A DNA stretch of 64,000 nucleotides, taken from assembly GCA_963773465.1 (NCBI GenBank), contig CAVZBF010000004.1, forward strand, positions 1,550,001-1,614,000, read 5' to 3'. The stretch comes from VBAS01 sp963773465. GTDB lineage: Bacteria; Bacteroidota; Bacteroidia; Chitinophagales; Chitinophagaceae. Positions 1 to 8,792 of the stretch are shown here, one piece after another (position 1 is the stretch's first letter; every line of letters starts with the position of its first letter). Made by a program: the position numbers and the translations under genes. The notes below the pieces were generated by a model. It did not search any database and was not told where the DNA came from. It saw only the letters and a program-made list of their open reading frames with translations.

Positions 1-236
1 GCGCTGATAAACGATTGCTTCAACATGCCCATTCCTTCAAGGTTAATGTTGAGCGAGGAATTTTCTATCAGGAATTTTTTTTTAAAAGCGATGGAATAAA
101 CGGGAACGTCTTCATTTGCCTTCAGAATAAATTGGATCCGGCCATCTGGCGATGTTACGCGAACATTATTCTGAGCAAAAAGAAGCGCTGGGGAAAAGAA
201 GGAGAAAAAAAATAATATGGACAGGCATTTTCTCAT
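1..236 (-). CDS. GH97 glycoside hydrolase, N-terminal part (cut by window edge)
   Basis: Reading the minus strand from an ATG at 236 gives 78 residues that run off the window. A signal peptide ends near LLFAQ (about residue 22). It is followed by the stretch SPDGRIQFIL...VYSIAFKKKFLIE, the opening beta-strand pattern of the GH97 N-terminal domain (SusB-like alpha-glucosidases and alpha-galactosidases). The start lies 3 bp past the stop of the SGNH gene, so the two are probably co-transcribed. GH97 enzymes are periplasmic exo-acting glycosidases of Bacteroidota sugar-utilization loci. The catalytic domain is outside the window, so mechanism and substrate cannot be judged. The call rests on N-terminal resemblance only. 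Confidence 0.7.
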   Translation of the reverse strand, partial: MRKCLSILFFFSFFSPALLFAQNNVRVTSPDGRIQFILKANEDVPVYSIAFKKKFLIENSSLNINLEGMGMLKQSFIS

Positions 237-239
237 CAC

Positions 240-932
240 TTACTTTATCAAATAAGGCCCGATTTCTTTTTTCCAGATCGCATAACCTTTGGCATTCATA
301 TGCAAACTATCTTCTAAAAATATTTCCGGAATTGGTTGACCCGATTCGTTCAGCATTTGTCCATGTACATCGATAAAAGCGGTATTTTTTTGAGTGGCAA
401 GAAAATCTTTGATCAGTTGATTACCCTCCCGCATTTTGGAAAATAAATGACGCCTGCTTGGACTGGGTTTCATTGAAACATAGGCGACCGGCACGTCATT
501 AATTTTTTCTCTTATTATTTGAAACAATTCTTTGAATCGTTCAAATACCATTGCTGATGTTACCGTATCAGAAGATGCCAGGTCATTTTCACCACAGTAA
601 ATAATTATTTGTTTTGGCTGATAAGGAAAAATAATATCCTTTGTATATCGTATTTGATCTAATAAGATAGAACCCCCAAAACCTCTGTTAATAATCGTAT
701 AACCCGGAAAATAATCCTGAACATCTTTCCAGTTAGTAAACGAAGAACTGCCGATAAAGAGAATGGCATTTTTCGGAGGGAAAGCAACAGAGTCCTGCTT
801 TTTGAAGTTTTGAATATCACTCCAAAACGGAGGAGGAGGTGGTTCGGGTATTTCTTTTTCTATGGTAACCTTATTAACATTCCTGCATGCTGCCAAAAAG
901 AAAAATAATAAGATGTATAAATAAGTTTTCAT
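240..932 (-). CDS. SGNH/GDSL-type esterase lipoprotein
   Basis: 230 residues with a lipobox (FLAAC, Cys16), so probably an envelope lipoprotein. It has the blocks of SGNH hydrolases: GSSS near 61-64 (nucleophile Ser), Gly in NRGFGGS near 86, GEND at 114-117 and DSLH at 208-211 (Asp-His of the triad). Members remove acyl groups such as acetyl from glycans. Next to GH43 and GH97, a carbohydrate esterase role is the likeliest, but the acyl group is unknown. Its ATG overlaps the stop of the upstream GH43 gene as ATGA, implying translational coupling. A proline-rich stretch (residues 30-35) follows the lipid anchor. Confidence 0.85.
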   Translation of the reverse strand: MKTYLYILLFFFLAACRNVNKVTIEKEIPEPPPPPFWSDIQNFKKQDSVAFPPKNAILFIGSSSFTNWKDVQDYFPGYTIINRGFGGSILLDQIRYTKDIIFPYQPKQIIIYCGENDLASSDTVTSAMVFERFKELFQIIREKINDVPVAYVSMKPSPSRRHLFSKMREGNQLIKDFLATQKNTAFIDVHGQMLNESGQPIPEIFLEDSLHMNAKGYAIWKKEIGPYLIK

Positions 933-2834
933 TTTACTTCAATGATTTTAGATCTTTCTGAGACGCCATTTTCATTAATGGCTTCAATGCAATAATAATA
1001 TGTCTTTTGAGAATCCATTGCTTTCATCCAGTATTCATTATTGGCATGTACCATAATGCTTGTATACAATTTATCTGGATGTGTGCCGTAATAAATATTA
1101 TAAGCAAAAGCATTGTCAACCGGTTTCCATTTTATAAAAGCGCTGCGTTTATCTTTTTCTGTACGCAATACAATAAAACCTTTTACGGGATCTGGTTTTG
1201 CACCATTGCCATTTCCAAATACCCGTAAACCACTGATGGCAAATTTGCCGGTGGGCATATGAATATTTTCAAGCTTGATAAATCTTGCCTGTACAGGTTT
1301 TTCTAATTCTACATAATCATGCGGTACATCTTTTTTATTGGCGCTTTTATCTGCTAATACATTCCATTTTACTCCATCAATTGAATAATAAAGTTTGTAC
1401 TGATGATAAAGACCCAATGTTTTCCCCAAAAAAATTGTATCCATTTCTTTGGGAAATGATACATCCTGGTCGGCATAGTTAATTTGTATTGCATTCACTG
1501 TTGATACATTGCCAAGATCGGTTTGTATCCATTCACCTTTATTAGATGTTACAGCACTCCAGTAAGTTTTCGCTAATTCATCTACTGCATTATTTGCATG
1601 ATATCCACCCAGCGTAGAAGATACCTGCACTGGTTTGTTATAGTTAAGCAACATCCAGCCGGTAAAATAAGGAGAGGCCCCCTCCCGACCTCCCCCGTAA
1701 GGGAAAGCGACTTCTTTGGGACGGTCGGGATGGGCTGGTAAATAATGAGGGTAATCGCCAAATGTAGTATTACACCACATCATACCATCCTTATCAAAAC
1801 CTGTGGGCCAAATACCCAAGTCTTCGTTCAAATGTATTTTTTACAGAGATGACTGTAGTGGATATATGCCAGTAATTTTTATACCTATCCTGGAACGTAG
1901 CACCATGCCCTGCACCACGAACAAAACCACCAAGCTTAAAACTTAAAGGATCGGACATTGCTTCAAACGGTCCAAGCGGACCATCACCCATTAATAACCC
2001 ATCAGCATAACCACTGAACTCTGTACCCGGTGCTCCATATTGCAAATAATATTTGTTTTTATATTTTGTCATGTGTGATCCTTCGATAAATGGATCTAAG
2101 AAAGTATTGTCCATGTGCTCGCCAAACCGTTGCCAGCCGAAACGCCAGGGCTCGAGCAAATACATTTCTTTCCTGGTACCGATTGGTTGAAATGTTTTTC
2201 GATTCAATTCTATGCCATACATCGGGAACTTATTGCTGCTGCCGTTATACATATATAAACGACCATCATCATCAGTAAAAAATGATGGATCCCAGCCGCC
2301 GATCTCAAATGAATCAACCAATGGTTTCCATTCATTGGCTTTTGGATTGGTGCTCATCCATATTGTGAACTTGCTTGTGTAAGTGGAACCGAAAACGATC
2401 ATCGTATCTCCGATTATGCCAACAGCCGGAGCACATAGCTCATCATAAGTATTGGTATTCCATGGCCGCAAAAATTTTTTAGAAATAAAATTCCAATTAA
2501 GCATATCGCTGCTCCACCAATAACCCCACTGGTTTGTACTGAACAAATAATAATCGTTCTTGTATAAAACAATTACCGGGTCGGCTGTTGCACGATGGCG
2601 ACCCCATTCTGAGAAATTTGGAATAGGAGTGTAACCGTAATCTATATTGATTGGATTGCAGTATGTGCGCCCCCTGTCCCCCGCAGGGGGAACCTGGGAA
2701 GAAAGATTCTGCGATAGGGAGAAAATGTACAATAGTAGCAATGCAGTTGATCCGCCTTTGGCGGACGCAACGTTGTTCAATCGAAGAACAAAAGCTGGTA
2801 ACCAAAATATTTTCTTCATAATCCTTTTAATCAT
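929..2834 (-). CDS. GH43 family glycosidase with discoidin (F5/8C) and FN3 domains; one frame break
   Basis: Two minus-strand frames (1794-2834 and 929-1831) form one protein of about 635 residues. The break is near 1825, where the first frame reads ERRLGYLAHRF-stop and the second LGIWPTGFDKDG. The N-terminal half is a five-bladed GH43-type domain: ATADPVIV (candidate base Asp), GGWDPSFF (second Asp), IEGSHMTKYKNKYYLQYG (candidate acid Glu). Then come a discoidin/CBM32-like domain (VQVSSTLGGYHANNAVDE... through GLRVFGNG) and a C-terminal FN3-like domain. Start may be 2834 or 2819 (MKKIFWL). The signal peptide and the GH43/discoidin junction both carry translated GC palindromes (2677-2691, 2751-2765, about 1671-1738), which is odd. 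It is probably secreted and acts on arabino-, xylo- or galacto-glycans; the exact substrate is not visible. Confidence 0.8.
1671..1738. repeat. GC-rich repeat-like insert inside the GH43 gene
   Basis: This C/G-run-rich block contains CCCTCCCGACC near its start and GGTCGGGATGGG at its end, arms of an imperfect inverted repeat. It reads through in frame as about 22 residues (HPDRPKEVAFPYGGGREGASPY) between DYPHYLPA and FTGWMLLNY, segments I would expect to be close together in this family. It resembles the other GC palindromes of this window. Confidence 0.55.
2677..2691. repeat. GC palindrome inside the GH43 gene
   Basis: TCCCCC-GCA-GGGGGA, a perfect 6+6 inverted repeat. It is translated in frame (VPPAGD) just downstream of the GH43 signal peptide. 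Confidence 0.65.
2751..2765. repeat. GC palindrome inside the GH43 signal peptide region
   Basis: TCCGCC-TTT-GGCGGA, a perfect 6+6 inverted repeat. It is translated as SAKGG in the middle of the hydrophobic leader of the GH43 protein, an unlikely sequence for an ordinary signal peptide. Confidence 0.65.
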
Positions 2835-2846
2835 AAAAATCCTGGT

Positions 2847-4574
2847 TTAAAGGTTTCCTTTTTTCATTTCTTTTACTGCATGCTCAACTGCCCTTGCAGT
2901 AAATGCCATGTACAAAATAGACGGGCTTTGACTCCCGGTGCTTGTCATGCATGCACCATCGGTTACAAAAACATTTTTGCAATGATGCAGTTGGTTAAAT
3001 TCATTGAGCATCGAAGTTTTTGAATCGCTGCCCATGCGAACGCCGCCCATTTCATGAATATCTAATCCCGGTGCCTGGTGATTATCATAGGTACTTATAT
3101 TTTTTACACCACCGGCTTCAAGCATTGCTTGTCCCTGTTCCAAAAAATCTTTCACCATCTTATCATCATTATCGTCATAACCAACTGAAGTGATCAGTAA
3201 TGGTATTCCCCACTGATCTTTTTTATCTGCACTTAAGCGAACATGATTGGTTGCTTTAGGAATGGTTTCGCCCTGCATATACATATATACTCCCCATTGG
3301 CCGGGCTCACTCATAGCGTCTTTGAATTCTCCGCCTATTGCCGTTGCATTATCGTTTGGTTCGTTCTGACCCCTGCCTGCACCTGAATAGATCACATATC
3401 CACCAAAGAAATCAGTATCCCGTTTTTCTACATTGCGAAAATTGGCAACAATACATTCTGCAGGTCTTGAACCTTTATAATAACGATCTTCAAATCCATC
3501 TGCATTGCCCCACATGCTGCCACGATAATTATGAAAGCAAATGTATTTACCGAGTACGCCGCTATCATTACCCAATCCGTTGGGAAAACGATTGGATGTG
3601 GAATTCAATAAAATCAAATTACTGTTCAGCGCAGAGGCATTGACAAAAATTATTCTTGCAAAAAAATCGGTTAACTTTTTTGCATTAGCATCGATCACCC
3701 GTACACCGATCGCTTTTTGTTTTTGTTCATCATAAATAATTGAATGCACTACTGAGTGAGGTTGCACTGTTAAATTACCTGTTTTCTTTGCCCACGGCAA
3801 TGTACTGCTGACCGAACTAAAATAACCACCGAGCGGACAGCCACGCATACATGCATTCCTGTTCAGGCATTGGGTGCGTCCCTGGTCGATATGAATTTGT
3901 TTTGGCTCAGTGATATGCGCCCATCTGCCGGAAACATAATGGCGGTTGAATTTTTCTTTTATCACTTTTTGTAAATGCTTTTCAACAGCATTTAATTCAT
4001 ACGCAGTAAGAAATTCGCCATCGGGCATTGAAGGAATTCCTTCCCTGTCGCCGCAAACACCAATGAATTTTTCTACATGACTGTACCAGTCTTTAATATC
4101 ATTATACGTGATGGGAAAAGATTCGCCATAACCATAACGCTTTGGCGCTGTAAAATCAAACTCACTCCACCGGGCACATGCCCGTCCCCATGTTAATGAT
4201 TTGCCACCTACCTGGTAACCACGTATCCAGTCAAATGGTTTTTCCTGTATGTAAGGATGATCGGTATCCTTTACAAAAAAATGTTGTGTAGATTCATCGT
4301 AACCTGAAGCTTTGCTTATAAGCGGATTATTTTTTCTTGTTTCCTGAGTAATGTCTCCGCGATGCGGCAATTCCCATCTCGAAAGATTAGCCGTTGGATA
4401 ATCTTTGATGTGTTCAATATTTCTGCCGCGTTCCAGTACTAATGTCTTTAAACCTTTTTCACAAAGTTCTTTTGCTGCCCAACCGCCGCTAATGCCACTG
4501 CCAATCACAATTGCATCATAGCTGTTTGCTTCAGTTCCTTTCGTGTTAAGATTTGCCTGAGTAGTACCCGGCAT
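2847..4574 (-). CDS. GMC-family FAD oxidoreductase (gluconate/glucoside dehydrogenase type)
   Basis: 575 residues. An FAD dinucleotide-binding motif GSGISG (25-30) follows an AIVI beta-strand, and a Glu-ending strand (LVLERGR) completes the Rossmann fold. The C-terminal GMC_oxred_C part has HEMGGVRMG and then TGSQSPSILYMAFTARA. A C-x5-C-x3-C cluster (CLNRNACMRGCP) is present, as in membrane-bound bacterial sugar dehydrogenases. Such enzymes oxidise sugars or sugar alcohols and pass electrons to a membrane acceptor. The start overlaps the end of the DoxX gene by 29 bp, suggesting a functional pair. No gluconate-dehydrogenase subunit 3 or cytochrome subunit lies beside it. No Tat or Sec signal is visible, so it is probably cytoplasmic. 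The substrate is unknown; a sugar in the neighbouring glycan pathway is an inference. Confidence 0.85.
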   Translation of the reverse strand: MPGTTQANLNTKGTEANSYDAIVIGSGISGGWAAKELCEKGLKTLVLERGRNIEHIKDYPTANLSRWELPHRGDITQETRKNNPLISKASGYDESTQHFFVKDTDHPYIQEKPFDWIRGYQVGGKSLTWGRACARWSEFDFTAPKRYGYGESFPITYNDIKDWYSHVEKFIGVCGDREGIPSMPDGEFLTAYELNAVEKHLQKVIKEKFNRHYVSGRWAHITEPKQIHIDQGRTQCLNRNACMRGCPLGGYFSSVSSTLPWAKKTGNLTVQPHSVVHSIIYDEQKQKAIGVRVIDANAKKLTDFFARIIFVNASALNSNLILLNSTSNRFPNGLGNDSGVLGKYICFHNYRGSMWGNADGFEDRYYKGSRPAECIVANFRNVEKRDTDFFGGYVIYSGAGRGQNEPNDNATAIGGEFKDAMSEPGQWGVYMYMQGETIPKATNHVRLSADKKDQWGIPLLITSVGYDDNDDKMVKDFLEQGQAMLEAGGVKNISTYDNHQAPGLDIHEMGGVRMGSDSKTSMLNEFNQLHHCKNVFVTDGACMTSTGSQSPSILYMAFTARAVEHAVKEMKKGNL

Positions 4575-4992
4575 GATTAGTTATGTTTTTTTTAAATAAT
4601 AAATGATCAACGCTTATTCTGCCGGCACCGGTAAAAAAGAAAACCAATGCAAGAAGCATAAATAAAAATGGATACTGATCTTCATACCAGATCAACCCTT
4701 TGCCAAGCATAAAAGTAATATAGAACATGATGCCGAGTGTGAGCAATGAAGCTAACCTTGTTAAAAACCCGAATAGAAATAATATTCCTGCGATCAACTC
4801 AGATGCTTTGCCGGCATATACCAAAAACTTTCCAGAGCCATTTTTAAACATATCCCATTTCAGGTATTCATTCATTTTTGATTGTGAAAAAACTTCCCAG
4901 CCATGATAAATAAGAAATGCCCCAAGAATACATCTTATCAACGTAAGTCCGGTCGTTTGCCAAAGAGGGCCCGATGAAAAAAACTTATTCAT
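4546..4992 (-). CDS. DoxX-like membrane protein
   Basis: About 148 residues from the ATG at 4992 (MNKFFSSG), chosen because the longer reading adds eleven non-conserved residues. Four hydrophobic segments are visible: LTLIRCILGAFLIYHGWEVF, ASELIAGILFLFGFLTRLAS, LTLGIMFYITFMLGKGL and FLFMLLALVFFFTGAG. The pattern is that of DoxX/DoxD-type inner-membrane proteins, which have been linked to quinone-coupled redox. It overlaps the GMC dehydrogenase start by 29 bp and begins 7 bp after the metallo-beta-lactamase gene, so the three are one transcription unit. A role as membrane partner of the GMC enzyme is inference from overlap only. Confidence 0.8.
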   Translation of the reverse strand: MNKFFSSGPLWQTTGLTLIRCILGAFLIYHGWEVFSQSKMNEYLKWDMFKNGSGKFLVYAGKASELIAGILFLFGFLTRLASLLTLGIMFYITFMLGKGLIWYEDQYPFLFMLLALVFFFTGAGRISVDHLLFKKNITNHAGYYSGKS

Positions 4993-4999
4993 TGTACAA

Positions 5000-5838
5000 T
5001 TAGTTATTGGTGAAAAGGCCACCACCTTTTAATACTCTATATTCCTGACCAATCTTTTCTGCTTCTTTTATAAAATCATTTACATCAGCCGTATTAAAAG
5101 TGAACATATCATAGTGACATGGAATTACGCAACCGGCGTCAATCGCTTTTCCTAATGCAGCCGCTTCTTTGCAATTTAAATTTCCTGCTACCTTTCGTTC
5201 CGGCTTATTTCCATTGATAGGAAGAATTGCCACATCAACTGCAAATGGTTTTAAATATCAACCATTCCATCAAACCAAAGCGTATCACCGCTATGATAGA
5301 TCTTATTTTCTCCGAATTCAATCACATATCCCATGAATTTGCAATTTCCATTCTCATCTCTTTCAATTTCATTATGTTTTGCCGGAATACCATGAAAAGT
5401 AAAATCATCAATAGTTACAGATCTTCCGTCATTCAATCCAACAGGAAAATCTTTTTCACATTTTACTCTTTCCGCAACAAAATCCCTGTTTGCTTCAGGA
5501 ATAATAAATTTTATTCCCGGATTATTTTTCAAAACAGGTATCAATGTTTCTGCATCCAGATGATCAGTATGATTGTGACTGGATGTAACAATTGAAATAT
5601 TTTTTAACAATTCAGGCTTCACCACCAGTTCACTCATTCTTGTATGTGGCTTATCTGTTGTTGAATATTTTTTTGTCAAAGAATCTGAGAGGTATGGATC
5701 GATCAAAACTCTTTTTCCTTTCCATTGTAATAAAAAACCACTTTGTCCCAACCACCATAGATGAAAATGAGCTTCATCATTCAAGAATGAATCCATTTCA
5801 TTTATTAATTCTTCATCTTTTTTTATCGCTGCTATCAT
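5000..5838 (-). CDS. UlaG-like metallo-beta-lactamase hydrolase; one frame break
   Basis: Frames 5251-5853 and 5000-5233 join into about 280 residues. The break is near 5245, where DGMVDI-stop becomes KPFAVDVAILPINGN in the next frame. Metal-binding motif SHNHTDHLD (HxHxDH), then PAKHN, HSGDT and C-terminal PCHYDMF complete a metallo-beta-lactamase fold of the L-ascorbate-6-phosphate lactonase (UlaG) type. The probable start is the ATG at 5838 (MIAAIKK); an upstream ATG at 5853 lies inside a GC palindrome (5854-5876 plus flank) and would add MEGEA. No signal peptide, so cytoplasmic. Family members hydrolyse lactones or phosphodiesters; a sugar lactone made by the downstream GMC dehydrogenase is a reasonable but untested substrate. 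Confidence 0.8.
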
Positions 5839-5853
5839 GGCCTCACCCTCCAT

Positions 5854-5876
5854 CTCCCTCTCCTTTGGAGAGGGAG
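5854..5876. repeat. Perfect 10+10 GC palindrome at the metallo-beta-lactamase start
   Basis: CTCCCTCTCC-TTT-GGAGAGGGAG. It sits directly upstream of the preferred start codon and contributes the ATG and first codons of the longer reading frame. In the minus direction it could also act as a hairpin between the MetE-like gene side and this gene. Confidence 0.75.
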
Positions 5877-5984
5877 CGGTACTTTTTATCTTTACTGTGC
5901 ATTTTGCGCTACCACCTCAACTTTAGTTCTTTAATCACCAATTGTTTTCACAGCCTTTAACAATGCTCTAAAATTTTTGAGTTT

Positions 5985-6013
5985 CCCTAAGTCCCCCTTT
6001 GGGGGATTTAGGG
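5985..6013. repeat. GC palindrome supplying the stop of the MetE-like gene
   Basis: CCCTAA-g-TCCCCC-TTT-GGGGGA-t-TTAGGG, an inverted repeat of 12 pairs with one mismatch. The TAA stop of the MetE-like gene (6008-6010) lies in the right arm, and its last codons (GEAP) are the element's flank. It is the same YCCCC-TTT-GGGGR design as several other palindromes here. Confidence 0.75.
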
Positions 6014-7039
6014 GGCTTCGCCTCTTACTTTCTTTGCTCCCTTTACCATATTGATCAACTTTTGTCTCGATGCCCATCTTGCTGTTTGGCTCAACCCGCA
6101 ATCCGGCGCCACTGATAATTTTTCTGCCGGAACATATTTTAAACATCTATTTATTCTTTCCACCACATCATCTACTGTTTCGATATAATAATTTTTTACA
6201 TCAATAATCCCGACAGCCACATTCATTTTTTCTGCAAATGGTTTCAGTAATTCTATCTCTGCAAATTCACGGTTGGCCATTTCAATATGAATTTCATCAA
6301 CAGTCATATCCAAAAAATCAGGCAGCATTGGTTTAATACTTCTATAACCAACCGGTCTTCCTTTAAAATTTCCAAAACATAAATGCGTACTGAGATTGCA
6401 TTTGCCAACAATTGGCTTTACTGTGCGATTAAAAATATCAACAAACCTTTTTGTGTCTTCTTTATAAGCATAACAACTCATGGAAGGTTCATCAACTGTT
6501 ATTTCTGTACAACCTGCTGCCACCAGTGCTTCCAGCTCATTGCGAATAATTGGAAATAAAGCTTCAGTAATTGCATAGCGATCTTTGTATTTATCGTTTG
6601 GCAATAATCTTCCGCTTAAAGTATAAGGACCGGGCACACTTGCTTTTAATATTGGCCCTGCAGGCGCTAATTTTTTTAAACGTAAAAATTCTTTTACTGC
6701 ACCTAAACCATTTGGTGCAGTTAATTCACCAACAATATTATTTTTTCCCCGCTGATCATGTGCAGGTGGTCCAAATTTTCTTGTTTCGGTTTCATTGTTT
6801 TCAATTCCTTTAATAAAACCATAAAACGATAAATTGAAATCAAGTCTCGTTTGTTCGCCATCGGTAATTACATCAAACCCTGCAGTTACCTGGTCATGAA
6901 TGGCAGCGATCACTGCATCTTCAATCATTTCTTCAATATCGGCAGCCCCAAACTTGTTTAGATTTTGTGAAGCAAACTCAAGCCAGCCCGGAAAAGGATA
7001 GCTGCCTACTACAGTTGTTCGGATTGGGAATTGTTTCAT
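6008..7039 (-). CDS. MetE-like (cobalamin-independent methionine synthase C-domain) methyltransferase
   Basis: 343 residues, the size of stand-alone MetE C-terminal-domain proteins rather than full MetE (about 750). Motifs: TTVVGSYPFP at the start, TDGEQTRLDF, VDEPSM, and the zinc ligands STHLCFGNF (His-x-Cys), HIEMANRE (Glu) and PDCGLSQTARW (Cys). These enzymes transfer a methyl group to a thiol in the cytoplasm; without the N-terminal domain the methyl donor is uncertain. The reading frame is intact. It follows the SIS gene after a 122-bp AT-rich spacer, on the same strand. The C-terminus ends inside a GC palindrome, so the natural end may have been replaced by repeat sequence. Confidence 0.82.
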   Translation of the reverse strand: MKQFPIRTTVVGSYPFPGWLEFASQNLNKFGAADIEEMIEDAVIAAIHDQVTAGFDVITDGEQTRLDFNLSFYGFIKGIENNETETRKFGPPAHDQRGKNNIVGELTAPNGLGAVKEFLRLKKLAPAGPILKASVPGPYTLSGRLLPNDKYKDRYAITEALFPIIRNELEALVAAGCTEITVDEPSMSCYAYKEDTKRFVDIFNRTVKPIVGKCNLSTHLCFGNFKGRPVGYRSIKPMLPDFLDMTVDEIHIEMANREFAEIELLKPFAEKMNVAVGIIDVKNYYIETVDDVVERINRCLKYVPAEKLSVAPDCGLSQTARWASRQKLINMVKGAKKVRGEAP

Positions 7040-7062
7040 TTATCTTTTATTCTTTTTAAGAG

Positions 7063-7140
7063 ATTATTGATTACAGATTATTAATTATTGGGCTCACTAA
7101 ATTGGAAACAAGTTTTTACTATTAGAGAATAATCAATAAT
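7063..7140. repeat. AT-rich inverted repeat between SIS and MetE-like genes
   Basis: ATTATTGATTA (7063-7073) and TAATCAATAAT (7130-7140) are perfect 11-bp complements separated by 56 bp. The spacer is otherwise low-complexity AT sequence. Its role is not evident; it could be a degenerate mobile repeat or an mRNA stem. Confidence 0.4.
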
Positions 7141-7161
7141 TAGTAATTAATAATTAATAAT

Positions 7162-7940
7162 TTATTTCCCTGCATTCTTAAATACTTCCGCCATTCGATG
7201 TGCATGTTCATCATAGGCTGCTTCAAATATTGATGCTGCTTTTTCTTGCCCGATCACACAGGCGGCTGTCAGTACTTTTGGTGGTTGTCCTGCTTCAGTC
7301 AATCGTTTTGCCAGTTCTGCTTTAATACTGTTGATGATCATAATGCCACCCACAGTTGAGCCCGGTGATACTGGTGTTTCAAGTTTATCAATTTTGATCA
7401 TTGAATCACCGGCAGGTGCGCCGCTGTCTAAAACCAGGTCAGCAAAGTCAGAAAGTTTTTTTCCATCGGCCCTTTTGCTTTTGCTTTTTTCCGAATGATC
7501 TTTTGTTATAACGGCTACAACTTTTATTTCTTTTTGTTGAAATAATTCAGCCATTTCAATTGGAACTAAATTGCAACCGCTTGATGAAACTATCAACGCT
7601 GTATCTTTTTTATCCAAGCCAAAATTTCTAAGAATTCTTTCGGCAAAGCCCGGAACATTTTCCAGGTACATTGCTTGCCGTTGTCCATTTGCGCCGGCAA
7701 CATTGTTGTGATAGGTAAGTGATAATTCAACGATCGGGTTAAATCCTGGAAATGATCCATAACGTGGCCACATCTCTTCTACCATAATCCGACTATGACC
7801 GGTACCAAAAACATGTACAACCCTTCCTGAAAGAATTGATCCGGCAAACCACTCCGCTGCTTTTTGAATTTGATTTTGTTGTTCCTTGATCTTATTAATA
7901 TGCCCTGGCACTTATTTAAGTATTCTTCGGTGAGATTCAT
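7162..7940 (-). CDS. SIS-domain sugar isomerase-like protein; N-terminal frame break
   Basis: The 249-residue frame (7162-7911) would need a GTG start. Another frame just upstream starts at an ATG (7940) with MNLTEEYLNK, giving the short helical N-terminus usual in this family. I infer one base error near 7905 that joins ...EYLNK to PGHINKIKEQ. SIS motifs: VVHVFGTGHSRIM (sugar-phosphate loop), ALIVSSSGCNLVPIEMAELF (Ser-rich loop) and EKSKSKRADGKKLSDFADLVLD. It belongs to the uncharacterised sugar-isomerase SIS group (COG4821-like). It is divergent from nagB across a 118-bp promoter-bearing gap, suggesting a joint role in amino-sugar-phosphate handling in the cytoplasm. Substrate unproven. Confidence 0.78.
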
Positions 7941-8003
7941 TTCTTCAGCTTTTACCGGCAATTTTCCGGGGAGAATGAAGTTATTAAAAAGGTTGATAAT
8001 TTG

Positions 8004-8033
8004 TTGAATTCCAGTAAGATTTTTATAACTTTT
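8004..8033 (+). promoter_or_regulatory. Candidate Bacteroidota-type promoter for nagB
   Basis: TTG at 8004-8006, a 19-bp spacer and TAACTTTT at 8026-8033 fit the Bacteroidota sigma pattern TTG-N19-TAnnTTTG with one mismatch. The nagB ATG is 26 bp downstream. Confidence 0.45.
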
Positions 8034-8058
8034 CGGATTAAATATTTCTACCGAAATC

Positions 8059-8792
8059 ATGAAACTTAAACGCTTTAAAAATTATCATGAATTATCTGAT
8101 TTTGCCGCTGGTGATATAGCAAATTCGATAAAAAGCAAACCATCGCTTGTTCTTTGCCTGGCATCTGGTGATACTCCGAAATTGACTGTCGACTTGCTGG
8201 TAAAAAAATTAAAAGAAGAAAAGATCGATTATTCAAATATCACTTTCATCGGTTTGGATGAATGGGTGGGTGTGCCACCAACAAATAGCGGAAGCTGTCA
8301 TTATTTTTTTCAAAATAAATTGATCGGCCCTTTGCAACTAAAACCTTCGCAATATTTTTTATTCAATGCCTTGGCAAATGATTTGAAGTATGGAATGTGC
8401 CCGGATGGACCGGGTGATCAACGGACAGGGATATTGATATTATGGTTGTTGGGATCGGAATGAATGGCCATATCGGTTTTAATGAGCCCGGAACTTCTTT
8501 CAATAACTTGTCACATGTTATCGAGCTGGATGAAGTAACAAAATCTGTGGGGCAAAAATATTTCAATGAGAAGGTTGAGCTTGGTAAAGGAATTACAATT
8601 GGATTTAAACATCTGCTCAATGCAAAAAAAGTTTTTTTGATGGCGAATGGATTGAAAAAAGCAGAAGTAATTAAAAAGACGGCAGAGGGCCCCGTTACAG
8701 AAAACTTTCCTGCAAGCATTATGCAACAACATGAAAATGGATTTATACTTATTGATGAAGAAGCGGCCTCGTTATTAAGTAAACCTCATTAA
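8059..8792 (+). CDS. nagB: Glucosamine-6-phosphate deaminase; two frame breaks
   Basis: Converts glucosamine-6-phosphate to fructose-6-phosphate plus ammonia in the cytoplasm. The start reads MKLKRFKNYHELSDFAAG. Then come LCLASGDTPKLTVD (phosphate loop), FIGLDEWVG (catalytic Asp) and NGHIGFNEPGTSF (His and Glu of the active site). Three frames must be joined: frame 1 to about 8392, frame 3 reading ECARMDRVINGQG (about 8396-8434), then frame 2 from DIDIMVVGIG onward. Both steps are explained by one surplus G each (near 8393 and 8435). About 243 residues when repaired, normal for the family. The stop overlaps the MFS start as TAATG. Two errors within 45 bp in an otherwise conserved enzyme argue for sequence error rather than decay. 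Confidence 0.85.

Noticed and set aside
15..376. Plus-strand open frames at the window start
   Set aside because: They oppose a signal-peptide-bearing GH97 N-terminus and the SGNH gene and show no protein-like features.
929..1831. Separate discoidin/FN3 protein next to a truncated GH43
   Set aside because: The frame has no ATG start and continues the GH43 protein exactly where the other frame stops; one base change joins them.
7063..7140. Terminator between SIS and MetE-like genes
   Set aside because: The arms are AT-only and 56 bp apart, too weak and too distant for an intrinsic terminator.
7779..8060. Separate small gene between SIS and nagB
   Set aside because: Its middle supplies the missing N-terminus of the SIS protein and the rest is out-of-frame SIS sequence.
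8059..8792. nagB as a genuine pseudogene
   Set aside because: Two single-base steps within 45 bp restore a full conserved enzyme including all active-site residues; sequence error is simpler.
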